A stretch of DNA of 64,000 nt from Trichocoleus sp. FACHB-40 (GTDB lineage: Bacteria > Cyanobacteriota > Cyanobacteriia > Cyanobacteriales > FACHB-T130): NCBI RefSeq assembly GCF_014695915.1, contig NZ_JACJPF010000050.1, positions 1-64,000 of the forward strand, written 5' to 3'. Below, piece by piece: positions 26,586-35,250 of the stretch (positions are counted from its first letter, which is position 1; each line of letters begins with the position of its first letter). The translations under genes were made by a program, and so were the position numbers. The notes beneath the pieces were generated by a model. It saw only the letters and a list, made by a program, of their open reading frames with translations, searched no databases and was not told the origin of the DNA.

Positions 26586-27287
26586 TTAACCTGCGGTTGC
26601 CTGCGGTGTCGTGCGGGAAAATACTTGCTGCACCCGCTCCACTTCTAAGTCGGTAAAATAATCTACAGCCCAGTTAGTCCAACGCTGGAGCATATGAAAT
26701 GGGTAAGTATGGGCTACCCCCACCACTTGCACACCCGCTGATCTCGCCGCTTGAATTCCGGTTGGGGTATCTTCAATCGCCAGACAATTAGAAGCTTTAA
26801 GGTTGAGGCGTTCTATCGCCAAGAGATACCCATCAGGTTCTGGCTTACTGGTAGTGGTGTCATCCGCAGCAATAATAACCGAAAAATGCTCAAGTAACCC
26901 GGTGCGATTTAACACCAATTCTACTTCAGCACGGAGGGCATCGCTGACAATAGCTAGTTTCACCTCATGCAGCCGCAGCTTTTGAATAAAGTCCTCTAAC
27001 CCAGGATAAATTGGCAGTTCCTCTAACTTATCCAAAGCCTGCTGGTAGGCTTGCGTCTTGCGGTTCACCAATTGGGTTAAATAGCCGTCTCTGACTTCTC
27101 TGCCGCGATTTGTGAGAATCTGTTTTAGGCAGAAGCGATCGCTTCTGCCTAAACAAAATTGCCGATATTCCCCTGGTTTTGAGCGCAGATTTTCCGAAAT
27201 TAGAATTTCATCAATCAGACCCCGGTGAATTGCCTCATCCTTAATAATTACACCGTTAAAATCAAACAGAACTGCCTTCAAAGTCAT
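26586..27287 (-). CDS. HAD-superfamily hydrolase, beta-phosphoglucomutase-like
   Basis: 233 aa HAD subclass I: motif I FDFNGVIIKDE (residues 8-18), helical cap (about 18-85), motif II VSDAL, motif III in TSKPEPDGYL (Lys), motif IV AIEDTPTGIQAA. Motif I reads D-x-N instead of D-x-D, so the usual general acid/base Asp is replaced. The gene overlaps the methyltransferase stop by ATGA, indicating translational coupling. It contains a 30-bp palindrome at 27124-27153. Substrate unknown. Confidence 0.8.
   Translation of the reverse strand: MTLKAVLFDFNGVIIKDEAIHRGLIDEILISENLRSKPGEYRQFCLGRSDRFCLKQILTNRGREVRDGYLTQLVNRKTQAYQQALDKLEELPIYPGLEDFIQKLRLHEVKLAIVSDALRAEVELVLNRTGLLEHFSVIIAADDTTTSKPEPDGYLLAIERLNLKASNCLAIEDTPTGIQAARSAGVQVVGVAHTYPFHMLQRWTNWAVDYFTDLEVERVQQVFSRTTPQATAG
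27124..27153. repeat. 30-bp perfect palindrome inside the HAD coding sequence
   Basis: Arms TTTAGGCAGAAGCGA (27124-27138) and TCGCTTCTGCCTAAA (27139-27153), centred on HIP1. In the protein it encodes the repeated FCL...FCL segment flanking GRSDR in the cap domain. Confidence 0.75.
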
Positions 27288-28174
27288 GCCAATGTGCCAT
27301 AAGCCGGGATACCCAAGCCCGCCAAATCTTCATTATCAGCTATGTCAGCGATCGCTGTACGCCTGGAATTCTGGGCTGGGATAGGTTTAACACCTTTAGT
27401 TAATTGGTGTATCGCCCACACATCCTGAGTTTGCACAGCTTCAAATCCTGCCGATCCCATCCAAGCATCGACGCTATCGGCGGCGTAAGCTCTAATATAA
27501 GGCTCCTCAAAAATTTCGCTCAACCAATCAACTTGGCGAATAGTTTTCTGATTCCCATCCAGTATTAAAACCTCTCCTCCAGCCTTCAGCAAGCGGAAAC
27601 TTTCCCGCAGAATGGCACGCGATATCTCTGGCGGTGTCTCGTGAAACAACAGAGAAGCCGTTACCAAGTCAAAAGACGCATCGGGAAACCCCGTAGCTTC
27701 CGCACTGCCATGCAAAAATTGAATATTAGCTCCAGCGTTTCTGGCTTTGTATTCAGACATTACCAGCATATAAGGCGATAAGTCTAAACCAATAACTTCA
27801 GCTTGGGGAAAAGCCTTTTTTAACATCAGAGTTGTGGAACCTGTACCGCAACCTAAATCCAGTATCCGTCGCGGTTGCCCAGAAATTGCATCAACCAAGC
27901 TTTGACGTATCCAGGCTTCGTTAGGCGGCAAAACATACTGGGTAATGGGATCGTAGGAAACTGCCGCACCAGGAGTAAGATAACCGCCCTGTATGCCGTG
28001 GAAGTTTTGACTACTGTAGTAAGAAGGATATTCTAAATTGGGATTGCGGAAGCGATCGCTCTCCTTTTGCCAATCAACGCTTTCATAAAAACGCCGTAAC
28101 CCCTTCTCATCAATGAACATCCGAATCACAGGTGCTAAGAAGCGCTCATAGATTGAGTTCTTGCCAACCGCCAT
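27284..28174 (-). CDS. Class I SAM-dependent methyltransferase
   Basis: 296 aa. SAM-binding motif I ILDLGCGTGSTTLML (about residue 104), motif II VIGLDLSPYML, motif III region SFDLVTASLLFHETPPE, and LLKAGGEVLILDG. The N-terminal ~95 residues form an unusual extension with FMIDEKGLRRFYESVDWQ-like sequence (FIDEKGLRRFYESVDWQK). Acts on an unknown, probably small-molecule or lipid, substrate. Coupled by a 4-bp overlap to the HAD hydrolase, so the two products may work on the same pathway. Confidence 0.8.
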   Translation of the reverse strand: MAVGKNSIYERFLAPVIRMFIDEKGLRRFYESVDWQKESDRFRNPNLEYPSYYSSQNFHGIQGGYLTPGAAVSYDPITQYVLPPNEAWIRQSLVDAISGQPRRILDLGCGTGSTTLMLKKAFPQAEVIGLDLSPYMLVMSEYKARNAGANIQFLHGSAEATGFPDASFDLVTASLLFHETPPEISRAILRESFRLLKAGGEVLILDGNQKTIRQVDWLSEIFEEPYIRAYAADSVDAWMGSAGFEAVQTQDVWAIHQLTKGVKPIPAQNSRRTAIADIADNEDLAGLGIPAYGTLA

Positions 28175-28415
28175 AGGATTTCATCCGGGTAATGTGAATA
28201 CCAGAGGAGCATACCTCCTCTTTACGAATCTTAATGTAACTTATACCTCAGAACCTCTGCCTGCGGGTTGTCTCTAGGGATGACAAAACTGTAATTTATA
28301 TGTAGTATTAAAGTAATATACAACTTTTGCCGCAGCTATCCCATCTGAGTCTGCTTTATTGACGGGAAGTAACCTTGCGGCAATACGGATCTTTATTTAT
28401 AGTTAGCACACGTTT

Positions 28416-29597
28416 ATGCGCTACGAAAAGTTAGAAATTTCGACTCCAAAGCCAGTGCTATCTTGGGCAAATCATGCCCTTGGTTCTGATGAAACCAAGA
28501 TGGCAAAGAATGTCGCCTCCCTACCATTTGTCTTCAAGCACGTAGCGCTGATGCCAGACGTTCACCTTGGCAAAGGTGCCTTGGTGGGTTCTGTCGTGGC
28601 TACTAAAGAAGCAATTATGCCAGCTGCTGTGGGCGTAGATATTGGTTGCGGCATGATGGCGATAAAAACGCCATTTACCGCCAAACAATTGGAGGGAAAG
28701 CTGAAGCAAATTCGTCTGGATTTAGAAGCAGCGATTCCTGTTGGTTTCAATGAAAACAAAGATGTTGAAAAAGCAGTTTTAAATTGGCAGGGTTGGCGAG
28801 ATTTCAAGGAAGTACATTCAGGGGTGCAACGCCTAGAAAATAAAGCCATGAAACAGATGGGTTCTCTGGGTGGCGGGAATCATTTTATAGAAGTTTGCCT
28901 GGATACCGAGAACTCTGTTTGGCTGATGCTGCACTCTGGTTCGCGCAACATCGGCAATATGCTGGCACAAAACCATATTGGCACGGCTAAAGAACTAGCG
29001 AAACTAGCAGGCGATCGCTTACCCGATCCAGACTTAGCTTACTTTGTCGCTGGTACGCCAGAATTTGCCACCTACTGGCACGATTTACAGTGGGCGCAAG
29101 ACTACGCCCGTTTCAACCGCGACGTGATGATGGCGCGTTTTAAGCGAATTGTAGAAAAGCATCTCGCTGGGGGTAAGCAGACTAAGCCGTTGCTGTCAGT
29201 GAACTGTCACCACAACTACGCCGAAAAAGAAGTGCATTTTGGCGAAGATGTGTATGTCACTCGCAAAGGTGCAGTCCGGGCGCGTGAAGAAGATTATGGC
29301 ATTATTCCCGGCTCAATGGGGGCAAAATCCTTCATTGTTAAGGGTAAAGGTAATGCTGAAAGCTACTGTTCTTGCAGTCACGGTGCTGGACGTTTAATGT
29401 CTCGAAATAAGGCAAAGAATGTCTACACGTTGGATGATTTGATTCAGCAGACAAATGGTGTGGAGTGCCGCAAGGATGAGGGCGTTTTAGATGAAATCCC
29501 TGGCGCTTATAAACCGATTGAGCAAGTCATGGCTAATCAAGCGGATCTTGTCGAAGTTGTGGCGACGCTAAAGCAGGTTGTCTGTATTAAGGGTTGA
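28416..29597 (+). CDS. rtcB: RtcB-family RNA ligase
   Basis: 393 aa. Mn2+/GTP-site residues of RtcB are present: C78 in VGVDIGCGM, GGGNHF near 152, HSGSRN near 173, and the guanylylated His (H322) in CSCSHGAGR. RtcB joins 2',3'-cyclic phosphate and 5'-OH RNA ends in tRNA or stress-induced RNA repair. The length is shorter than E. coli RtcB (408) but the core is intact. No archease gene is adjacent. Promoter region is shared divergently with the methyltransferase gene. Confidence 0.92.
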   Translation: MRYEKLEISTPKPVLSWANHALGSDETKMAKNVASLPFVFKHVALMPDVHLGKGALVGSVVATKEAIMPAAVGVDIGCGMMAIKTPFTAKQLEGKLKQIRLDLEAAIPVGFNENKDVEKAVLNWQGWRDFKEVHSGVQRLENKAMKQMGSLGGGNHFIEVCLDTENSVWLMLHSGSRNIGNMLAQNHIGTAKELAKLAGDRLPDPDLAYFVAGTPEFATYWHDLQWAQDYARFNRDVMMARFKRIVEKHLAGGKQTKPLLSVNCHHNYAEKEVHFGEDVYVTRKGAVRAREEDYGIIPGSMGAKSFIVKGKGNAESYCSCSHGAGRLMSRNKAKNVYTLDDLIQQTNGVECRKDEGVLDEIPGAYKPIEQVMANQADLVEVVATLKQVVCIKG

Positions 29598-29827
29598 TTT
29601 ATGTAGGGTGGGTATCGCCCACCTTTTTTATTTTTTAACGCAAAGGTACGCAAAGGTTAACGCAGCCGTACGCAGATTTTAATTAAGTTAAAAGGTAGTT
29701 TAATAATTTTCACAAATTAATCAAAATGATGTTTTTTATTGGTCTATTTTAAAATATAATTTGAGAAAAATTGAGTTAATGCTTCTCGCCTCATCAACAA
29801 AGCTTTTACGAGGAAGTAATAGAAACT

Positions 29828-30415
29828 ATGATTGCTATTCGACAATTTAACCAGATGACTCCCCAAGAGTATCTGGAATGGGAACCCACTCAAGAAATCC
29901 GCTACGAATACATTGATGGGGAAGTCTTTGCCATGACTGGGGGGACGAAGCCTCACAACCGGATCGCTGGCAATATCTACACGGCTCTAGATAGTCATTT
30001 ACAAGAGAGAGGCTGCGAAGTCTATATTGCAGATGTTAAGGTGCAAGCCTCTGAGAATGGCCCCTATCATTACCCTGATGTGGTGGTGACTTGCGACTCC
30101 AGAGATCGAAACTCTAATCAGTTTGTTCAGTATCCTTGCCTAATTGTAGAAGTCCTTTCCCCTTCTACAGAAGCTTTTGATCGGGGGGGTAAATTTGCCC
30201 GATATCGTCAGATGGAAACTTTACAAGAATATGTGCTGATCCAGTCAGAACAGATAGGGGTGGAGTGCTTTAGGCGCAATGAGGAGGGTTTGTGGGTGCT
30301 TTATCCCTATGAGTCAGGAGATACATTCACTCTCTCTAGTGTGGGACTTTCTCTAAGCGTAGATGCTGTATATCGACAAGTTAGATTTGAATCTACGGAG
30401 ACAGAGGCATCTTGA
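29828..30415 (+). CDS. Uma2-family (DUF820) putative endonuclease
   Basis: 195 aa. Uma2 hallmarks: MTPQEYLEWE, RYEYIDGEVFAMTGGTKPHNRIAGNIY, YHYPDVVVTCD, and IVEVLSPSTEAFDRGGKFARYR (PD-(D/E)XK-like core with D, E and K). This family is hugely expanded in cyanobacteria; biological role and substrates are unresolved. Lies at the start of the accessory-like stretch 29.8-32.5 kb. A second Uma2 member is at 60113..60661. Confidence 0.85.
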   Translation: MIAIRQFNQMTPQEYLEWEPTQEIRYEYIDGEVFAMTGGTKPHNRIAGNIYTALDSHLQERGCEVYIADVKVQASENGPYHYPDVVVTCDSRDRNSNQFVQYPCLIVEVLSPSTEAFDRGGKFARYRQMETLQEYVLIQSEQIGVECFRRNEEGLWVLYPYESGDTFTLSSVGLSLSVDAVYRQVRFESTETEAS

Positions 30416-30470
30416 AGTATATGCTTTTGCGCGATCGCATTCTGACACGAGTGATCGCTTATGGTACTTT

Positions 30471-30770
30471 TCATCTATAAAGGGCTGTGGGAGTTTCCCC
30501 AGAAACTAGACACCGCTGGAAGTGGCGATCGCTATCTTTCAAACTTCGCCACATTTCCCAGAAATCATCGCCGCCGCAGCGAGTGAGATGAATAATGGTA
30601 TCTACAGCAGCGCGATCGCAAATATTGGTGAAGTCCTCTACAGGCTGTAGGATTAACTCACAGGCGGATTCCTCTTCTAAGTAGATCACCCGCAAGCTAC
30701 CAGTGTTAATCAAATAGTCGCTCCAGTAGTTGGAAAGCTCTTTCGGCTCGTGGGAACCACTGAACAGCAA
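30471..30770 (-). CDS. Hypothetical protein, possibly 5'-truncated
   Basis: 99 codons opening at TTG (30770) straight after an in-frame TGA, with no Met near the front. Sequence includes SNYWSDYLINTGSLRVIYLEEESACEL and HLTRCGGDDFWEMWRSL (quoted partly). It reads like a genuine coding sequence (acidic helices, Trp/Cys-rich core), but the start is doubtful and the 5' end may be lost. No family recognised. Confidence 0.4.
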   Translation of the reverse strand: MLFSGSHEPKELSNYWSDYLINTGSLRVIYLEEESACELILQPVEDFTNICDRAAVDTIIHLTRCGGDDFWEMWRSLKDSDRHFQRCLVSGETPTALYR

Positions 30771-30895
30771 AGTTCAAAAGGTAGATGTTTGCACTACGTT
30801 AGGTGAATAAGCTGTAAGCTTTCAGTTTATCCACCTCAATCGGGGAAATATACAGAAAGTTTCTCCATAATTAACGATTTATACCAATTACCTAA

Positions 30896-31639
30896 ATGGC
30901 AGAAAATATGAGCGAAGAGTTGCAATGGCGGATCACGAGTTTCTTTGATTATTGGAGAGAACGACACGCATTTATCCGTGATTTAGACTTCAGCAAGCAC
31001 AGCCATGAAGCTAACGTGTTGCTCTGGGGAGAACTTGACCAGCTTTCCAACCTATGGGCAGGCAACATCGGAAGTAAGCAATGCGGCAAGAAAATGGGTA
31101 AACGCAATATTTTCGACGCTTTCCTTGCACGCTACGGTGGTGAGCTATTCCAGCTTGTCTCATTACCGGACATCTGGAACCGAGTCGATAAAGGGAAAGC
31201 TGCGGATCTACCTGAGAATATACGCACATTTTTGGGCACAGTTGGGGGACGCTGTACTCCAACTGTGCTTCAGGAACAACGTACCCGTTGTACCTCGGAG
31301 GACTGGAGTTTGGATGCGACCATCACTAGGACTCTGGCAAATTACCCGGAAATGGATCGCACTAAGCTTGAGGAATGGCTAACTTTTTCTCGATACGGCG
31401 CGATCGCCTACAAGCAAATGCGGTGTGCATACATCCATGAGGGGCGACCGGGAAAGGGTACGCACAGCTTCAAGTTACACGGATTCGCAGAAAGACCCAC
31501 ATACCGTAGCGCGATCTATGCTGCGCCCCCGATCATGGGCTTCGATATTGAGTTCATGTTACGTGTATTGGGGTTCTGCATCGACGAGTTTGAAGCTGAT
31601 GCACTAGCGTTGCAGGCAGATCCCGTGCCCGAACAATGA
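30896..31639 (+). CDS. Unrecognised protein with an HEPN-like R-x4-H motif
   Basis: 247 aa, predicted mostly helical. Near the C-terminal third, RYGAIAYKQMRCAYIHEGRP contains R176-x4-H181, the arrangement of catalytic residues in HEPN RNases, preceded by a helix with a conserved aromatic run. No signal peptide or membrane helix. A second start at residue 5 is possible. The next genes, 163 bp on, are hicA and hicB, so this may be a third gene of a toxin or defence locus. The HEPN assignment rests on one motif and needs a profile search. Confidence 0.55.
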   Translation: MAENMSEELQWRITSFFDYWRERHAFIRDLDFSKHSHEANVLLWGELDQLSNLWAGNIGSKQCGKKMGKRNIFDAFLARYGGELFQLVSLPDIWNRVDKGKAADLPENIRTFLGTVGGRCTPTVLQEQRTRCTSEDWSLDATITRTLANYPEMDRTKLEEWLTFSRYGAIAYKQMRCAYIHEGRPGKGTHSFKLHGFAERPTYRSAIYAAPPIMGFDIEFMLRVLGFCIDEFEADALALQADPVPEQ

Positions 31640-31801
31640 TGTACCATCATCGGTTGTCTGTAAGGCGTATCGAGGGGTTCGTTGTCAGCAGAGGAGCCTA
31701 ACTTGCTGCTAGAGCGGACGGGCGGTCTCTTAAAAACTCGGTACGATTTCAAAGAACTCGCTTATCGATGAAGATTCAATGGATCGGCGTAGACAAAATC
31801 T

Positions 31802-32026
31802 ATGCCTAGGAAAATTCGAGAGTTAAAAGCTCAGATTGCGCGTGAAGGATTTGTATATCTGCCCAAGCGCGGCAAAGGTAGTCATGAGCGTTGGCGACAT
31901 CCAATGCTTAGGAAAACACTGACAATTCCAGGCAAGGATGGAGATGATGTGCCACTTTACCTAGAAAAGCAGTTAGCACAGTTATTAAGTGAACTGGAAG
32001 AGTTAAGGGAGGACGAGGAATCATGA
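31802..32026 (+). CDS. hicA: HicA-family mRNA interferase toxin
   Basis: 74 aa with the dsRBD-like HicA fold: KIRELKAQIAREGFVYLPKRG, catalytic His in KGSHERWRHP (H28), then LTIPGKDGDDVPLYLEKQLAQLL. HicA cleaves mRNA or tmRNA until neutralised by HicB. The stop codon overlaps the hicB start (ATGA), so the pair is coupled, toxin first. Slightly basic in the front and acidic at the end, as usual. Confidence 0.9.
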   Translation: MPRKIRELKAQIAREGFVYLPKRGKGSHERWRHPMLRKTLTIPGKDGDDVPLYLEKQLAQLLSELEELREDEES

Positions 32027-32241
32027 ATCGATACAGCATGATTATTCAGTGGTCAGATGAAGACCAACTTTTTCTAGTCACAATCCCAGAGTTTTGCGAT
32101 CACGTTGTCATGCCTTGCACTCACGGTAAAACTCGTGAGGAAGCAATTCGTAACGGGGAAGAAGTGATTGAAATGTACTTAGAAGCATGGCTTGCCGAAG
32201 GTGAATCCATCCCTGAACCCAGCACACTTCAAATTGCTTAA
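32023..32241 (+). CDS. hicB: HicB-family antitoxin
   Basis: 72 aa partial-RNase-H-fold antitoxin: YSMIIQWSDEDQLFLVTIPEF, THGKTREEAIRNGEEVIEMYLEAW. It lacks the C-terminal DNA-binding domain seen in longer HicB proteins, so autoregulation of this operon would need another factor or a different surface. Overlaps hicA by 4 bp. Confidence 0.88.
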   Translation: MNRYSMIIQWSDEDQLFLVTIPEFCDHVVMPCTHGKTREEAIRNGEEVIEMYLEAWLAEGESIPEPSTLQIA

Positions 32242-32258
32242 TTATAATTTCAAAACTT

Positions 32259-32495
32259 TTACTCTGTAGTCAGTTCGCCCAGCTTGAGAACGTGACCCAG
32301 GTAAAAAAACAGACAGACAAGCCGATACTCATTGCCGTAAACACTCAATTCCTTGCGGGACGCTACTACTAGCATCAAGGCGATGTCGTGCATAAGCGAT
32401 CGCAAATTGTCATAAAATTCGTTATCAAATTCCTCAGTACGTTTGGAAAGACTTTCTCCAGCTCTTGAAAGGAGGCTCCAGCCTCCTAAACTGCG
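32259..32495 (-). pseudogene. 5'-truncated gene remnant opposite hicB's tail
   Basis: Minus-strand frame open for 79 codons, stop TAA at 32259-32261, upstream in-frame TAG in the repeat at 32496-32498. The C-terminal part is protein-like: EFDNEFYDNLRSLMHDIA followed by LVVASRKELSVYGNEYRL and LFFYLGHVLKLGEL. No ATG occurs before MHDIALM, and the 5' side runs into palindromic repeats at 32470-32519, as if the start had been replaced. No family recognised. Could also be a short gene with an unusual start. Confidence 0.4.
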
Positions 32496-32519
32496 CTACC
32501 AGGCTGAGCCTGGTAGCGA
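32470..32519. repeat. Two palindromic repeats in tandem
   Basis: GGAGGCTCCAGCCTCC (about 32471-32486) and CGCTACCAGGCT / AGCCTGGTAGCG (about 32495-32519). The related GGAGGCTCAGCCTCC form occurs at 38955. These are dispersed cyanobacterial intergenic repeats. Confidence 0.65.
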
Positions 32520-32541
32520 GAAATACGATAAATTTGGACGA

Positions 32542-34386
32542 TTAAAGCGTTGCTTGCAGCTGATCTAAAAGACCCTCAACATAAGTCAAAGCACCGCTAA
32601 TTGTGGCTGGATCTTCGATGTCTATTCCCACATACTTGCGTAACGCTTCCACCTGATTCATGCTTCCCCCTGCTGCTAATAGATCCAGGTAGCCAGGAAT
32701 AAAATCTTTGCCTACCTGAAGATATTTTTGGTAACAAGCGAGACTGACAATGTTGGAAGCTGTGTATTGATAGCAGTAGAACGGTTTAAAGTAGATGTGG
32801 CCAATCCGCGCCCAATCATACTGGTGTTCGGGTAAAATTTCCACGGTATCGCCACAGAGTTCGCGGTAAAGTTCCGTCCACTTTTCATTAACAAAATTGT
32901 GGTCAAAACTACCTTGGACGGCGCGTTCGTGAATTGCCAATTCTAAGCGGCTAATTGTGCTTTGGCGGAATAGCAAATTTAGCTGATCTTCCAATTGCCG
33001 GGTTATTAGCGATCGCTTAAGTTTTTCGTCGTCGCCAGCGGTTTTCAGCAAGTAATCCAACAACAGCAATTCATTAAAGGTTGAGGCAATTTCTGCCAGC
33101 ACCATTGGCGGATTACTGTTAAAATAAGTTTGGCGATCGCCTATCCAGGCAAAGTGCAAGCCATGCCCCATCTCGTGCGCTAACGTAAACAGAGAGTTGT
33201 AATCTTCTGTGTAAGAAAGCAACAAGTAACTGTGCTTACCATGAGTGTAGGAGCAGAAGGCACCGCCGCGCTTACCGGGACGCACTTTGGCATCTACCCA
33301 GTTTTTCACGAAAAACTCTTCTGCCCGTCGAGCATAGTTGATGTCAAACTGTTCTAAAGCAGAGAGCAGGGTTTCTACACCATTTTTGTACTCAATTGGC
33401 GCAGCCTGGTCGTCGCCATCTGTCCAAGGTGCATAGATGTCGCAAATGCGAATTTCTTGATTCAGCGATTTTGCTTTTAGCTGGTAGTAGCGTTGGAACA
33501 GATCAAAACGCGATCGCGTTCCTTCCATAATCGCCCGAAACACAGCTTCCGAGACTTCATCCGCCAACAGTTGTTTGTGCAACGTCGAGGCGTGCGATCG
33601 CATCTGACTTTCCAGCCGATGATCTTGCGTCACAGTGTTTAAAATATAGCCATACAGCAAGTTGTGCTGCTGCATCACTTTCCGCACCGACCGATAAGCG
33701 TTGTAGCGCACCTCAGATGAGGGATGAAACAGTAATGCACCCAGTTCCGCCTCGGTGTCAGATGTTTTTCCCTCTGGCGTGGTAACAGGTTCATACTCCT
33801 GCTCTCCGAGATGAATAGAACGCAATTGAATAAACGCTTGCCGACCTGTTAAACTATCTTGATTACGGGTTTGCTCGACTTCTTCAGAAAGTTTGTGAGG
33901 GCGATATTGGGCGCTCCGATCTAAGTAGTGGTTGTAGGTAGATAAGGCTGCTGAGCCTTGCAATTCGCTAAATTTAGCAGCGTCTAAATCCTGCAATTCT
34001 AGGTCAAAAAACAGCAGTTGGTTTTCAATTCCAGTTAAGGCTTCTCTCACCTTATCTAGAAATTGCTTCGCCTCATTGTTGCGCGTATCCGCTGAGAAAA
34101 CCAGAGAAGGGAAGGCATAAAGATAACCAGATTTTTCTGCCAATGCTTCTAGCTGTTGCAGACATTGCGCCAGTTCTTCCGGTGTCAGGGAACTAACTTT
34201 TCCCCGATAATTTTGCCTAAACTGGATTGCATCCTGCTGGAGTACCTGCAAATCTTGCGCCAGATGGGGATCGTCAAAGCCTTTGTAGAGGTCACAAAGA
34301 TTCCACTCTTGAGGGCTATCTAGCTGGTCTAAAGTGGTAAGTGCTTTAGATTCATTGGCATTAGAAGACGATTGCACCAAAGCCAA
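32542..34386 (-). CDS. pepF: Oligoendopeptidase F family metallopeptidase (M3)
   Basis: 614 aa. Zinc site H404-E405-x2-H408 in LAHEMGHGLHFAW, with the third ligand Glu in LAEIASTFNELLL. N-terminal half is the helical M3 lid domain (LTPEELAQCLQQLEALAEKSGYLYAF, quoted around residues 67-93). Degrades oligopeptides in the cytoplasm. Full length for the family. Transcribed divergently from the response regulator, with a 404-bp gap. Confidence 0.92.
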   Translation of the reverse strand: MALVQSSSNANESKALTTLDQLDSPQEWNLCDLYKGFDDPHLAQDLQVLQQDAIQFRQNYRGKVSSLTPEELAQCLQQLEALAEKSGYLYAFPSLVFSADTRNNEAKQFLDKVREALTGIENQLLFFDLELQDLDAAKFSELQGSAALSTYNHYLDRSAQYRPHKLSEEVEQTRNQDSLTGRQAFIQLRSIHLGEQEYEPVTTPEGKTSDTEAELGALLFHPSSEVRYNAYRSVRKVMQQHNLLYGYILNTVTQDHRLESQMRSHASTLHKQLLADEVSEAVFRAIMEGTRSRFDLFQRYYQLKAKSLNQEIRICDIYAPWTDGDDQAAPIEYKNGVETLLSALEQFDINYARRAEEFFVKNWVDAKVRPGKRGGAFCSYTHGKHSYLLLSYTEDYNSLFTLAHEMGHGLHFAWIGDRQTYFNSNPPMVLAEIASTFNELLLLDYLLKTAGDDEKLKRSLITRQLEDQLNLLFRQSTISRLELAIHERAVQGSFDHNFVNEKWTELYRELCGDTVEILPEHQYDWARIGHIYFKPFYCYQYTASNIVSLACYQKYLQVGKDFIPGYLDLLAAGGSMNQVEALRKYVGIDIEDPATISGALTYVEGLLDQLQATL

Positions 34387-34790
34387 AGTTAAACTCCTTT
34401 AGAAAATGTGGTTGAAAAATGCTTTGAAGAATGTAGTTACTTGTCTATTTTATCCAAATTGATTTCAACCTTGCTGCGAGTAGGTTAGAGTTCTTCTGTT
34501 TTGGATAGTTTACTTAGCCAATAAGTAGGTGGACATAATTAAATAGTGCATAGGGTATCTTCCCCATTGCCTGCCACTAAAGCAAAGTGTGGGCAATACC
34601 TATCCTAGGGATGCGGGCTATGGGAAAAGATAAGTTTCTGAGGCAGGTTGATTTTTTAATACATTTTAAACTCAATCACAATATAATTTTTTATTTTAAT
34701 AGATTTTTAAGGAAGGCTCAGGTAAAATAAGACACAATTATTCTGTCAATGCTCATATAATTTTCAGCAATCCTTCACAGCTAACGAATC
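34387..34790. other. Divergent intergenic region with a possible structured RNA
   Basis: 404 bp without an ORF. Between 34556 and 34632, arms TATCTTCCCC and GGGAAAAGATA enclose an internal hairpin, ATTGCC (34566-34571) with GGCAAT (34592-34597), continued by CAC/GTG. The nested pairing suggests a folded RNA or leader, but I know no family that matches. AT-rich promoter-like DNA fills 34650-34760. Confidence 0.35.
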
Positions 34791-35240
34791 ATGAGCAGCG
34801 AAACACAAAGTTCAACGACCAACCAAAAATTAAACTCCAGCGCCTCCGCAGCTGCCAAGCGAATTTTGATCGTTGAGGATAGTCCCATGAATCGAGAGTT
34901 GCTGAATGACTATCTGGGATATCTGGGATACGAAGTTTTCGCATTGGCAGAGGGATCGGGCTTTTTTCAGGCGCTGATTGACTTCCAACCTGACTTGATT
35001 TTGCTAGACTTGAAGTTACCGGATATCGATGGGTATACCATACTCCAACAAATCCAAGAAGGAACAGACTGGCTGCACATTCCTATAATTGTTGTTTCAG
35101 CTTTTGCTTTTCAAGTAGACAAAGAAAAAGCTCTTAGATTGGGCGCGCGTCGCTTTATCGTTAAACCTGTAAATATCGTTGATTTGAAGCAAGCCATACA
35201 AGAAGAACTCCAGATGGGGAGTTTAGAGGCTTCTTGTTAG
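34791..35240 (+). CDS. Single-domain response regulator
   Basis: 149 aa. A ~20-residue polar leader is followed by a CheY-like receiver: acidic pair E29-D30 (IVEDS), phosphoacceptor D73 (LLDLKLPDIDG), S103 in VVSAFA, K125 in VKPVN. No output domain, so it acts by protein contact, as in many cyanobacterial His-Asp relays. No histidine kinase is adjacent. Ends 10 bp before a convergent small gene. Confidence 0.9.
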   Translation: MSSETQSSTTNQKLNSSASAAAKRILIVEDSPMNRELLNDYLGYLGYEVFALAEGSGFFQALIDFQPDLILLDLKLPDIDGYTILQQIQEGTDWLHIPIIVVSAFAFQVDKEKALRLGARRFIVKPVNIVDLKQAIQEELQMGSLEASC

Positions 35241-35250
35241 TTTGTTCAAT

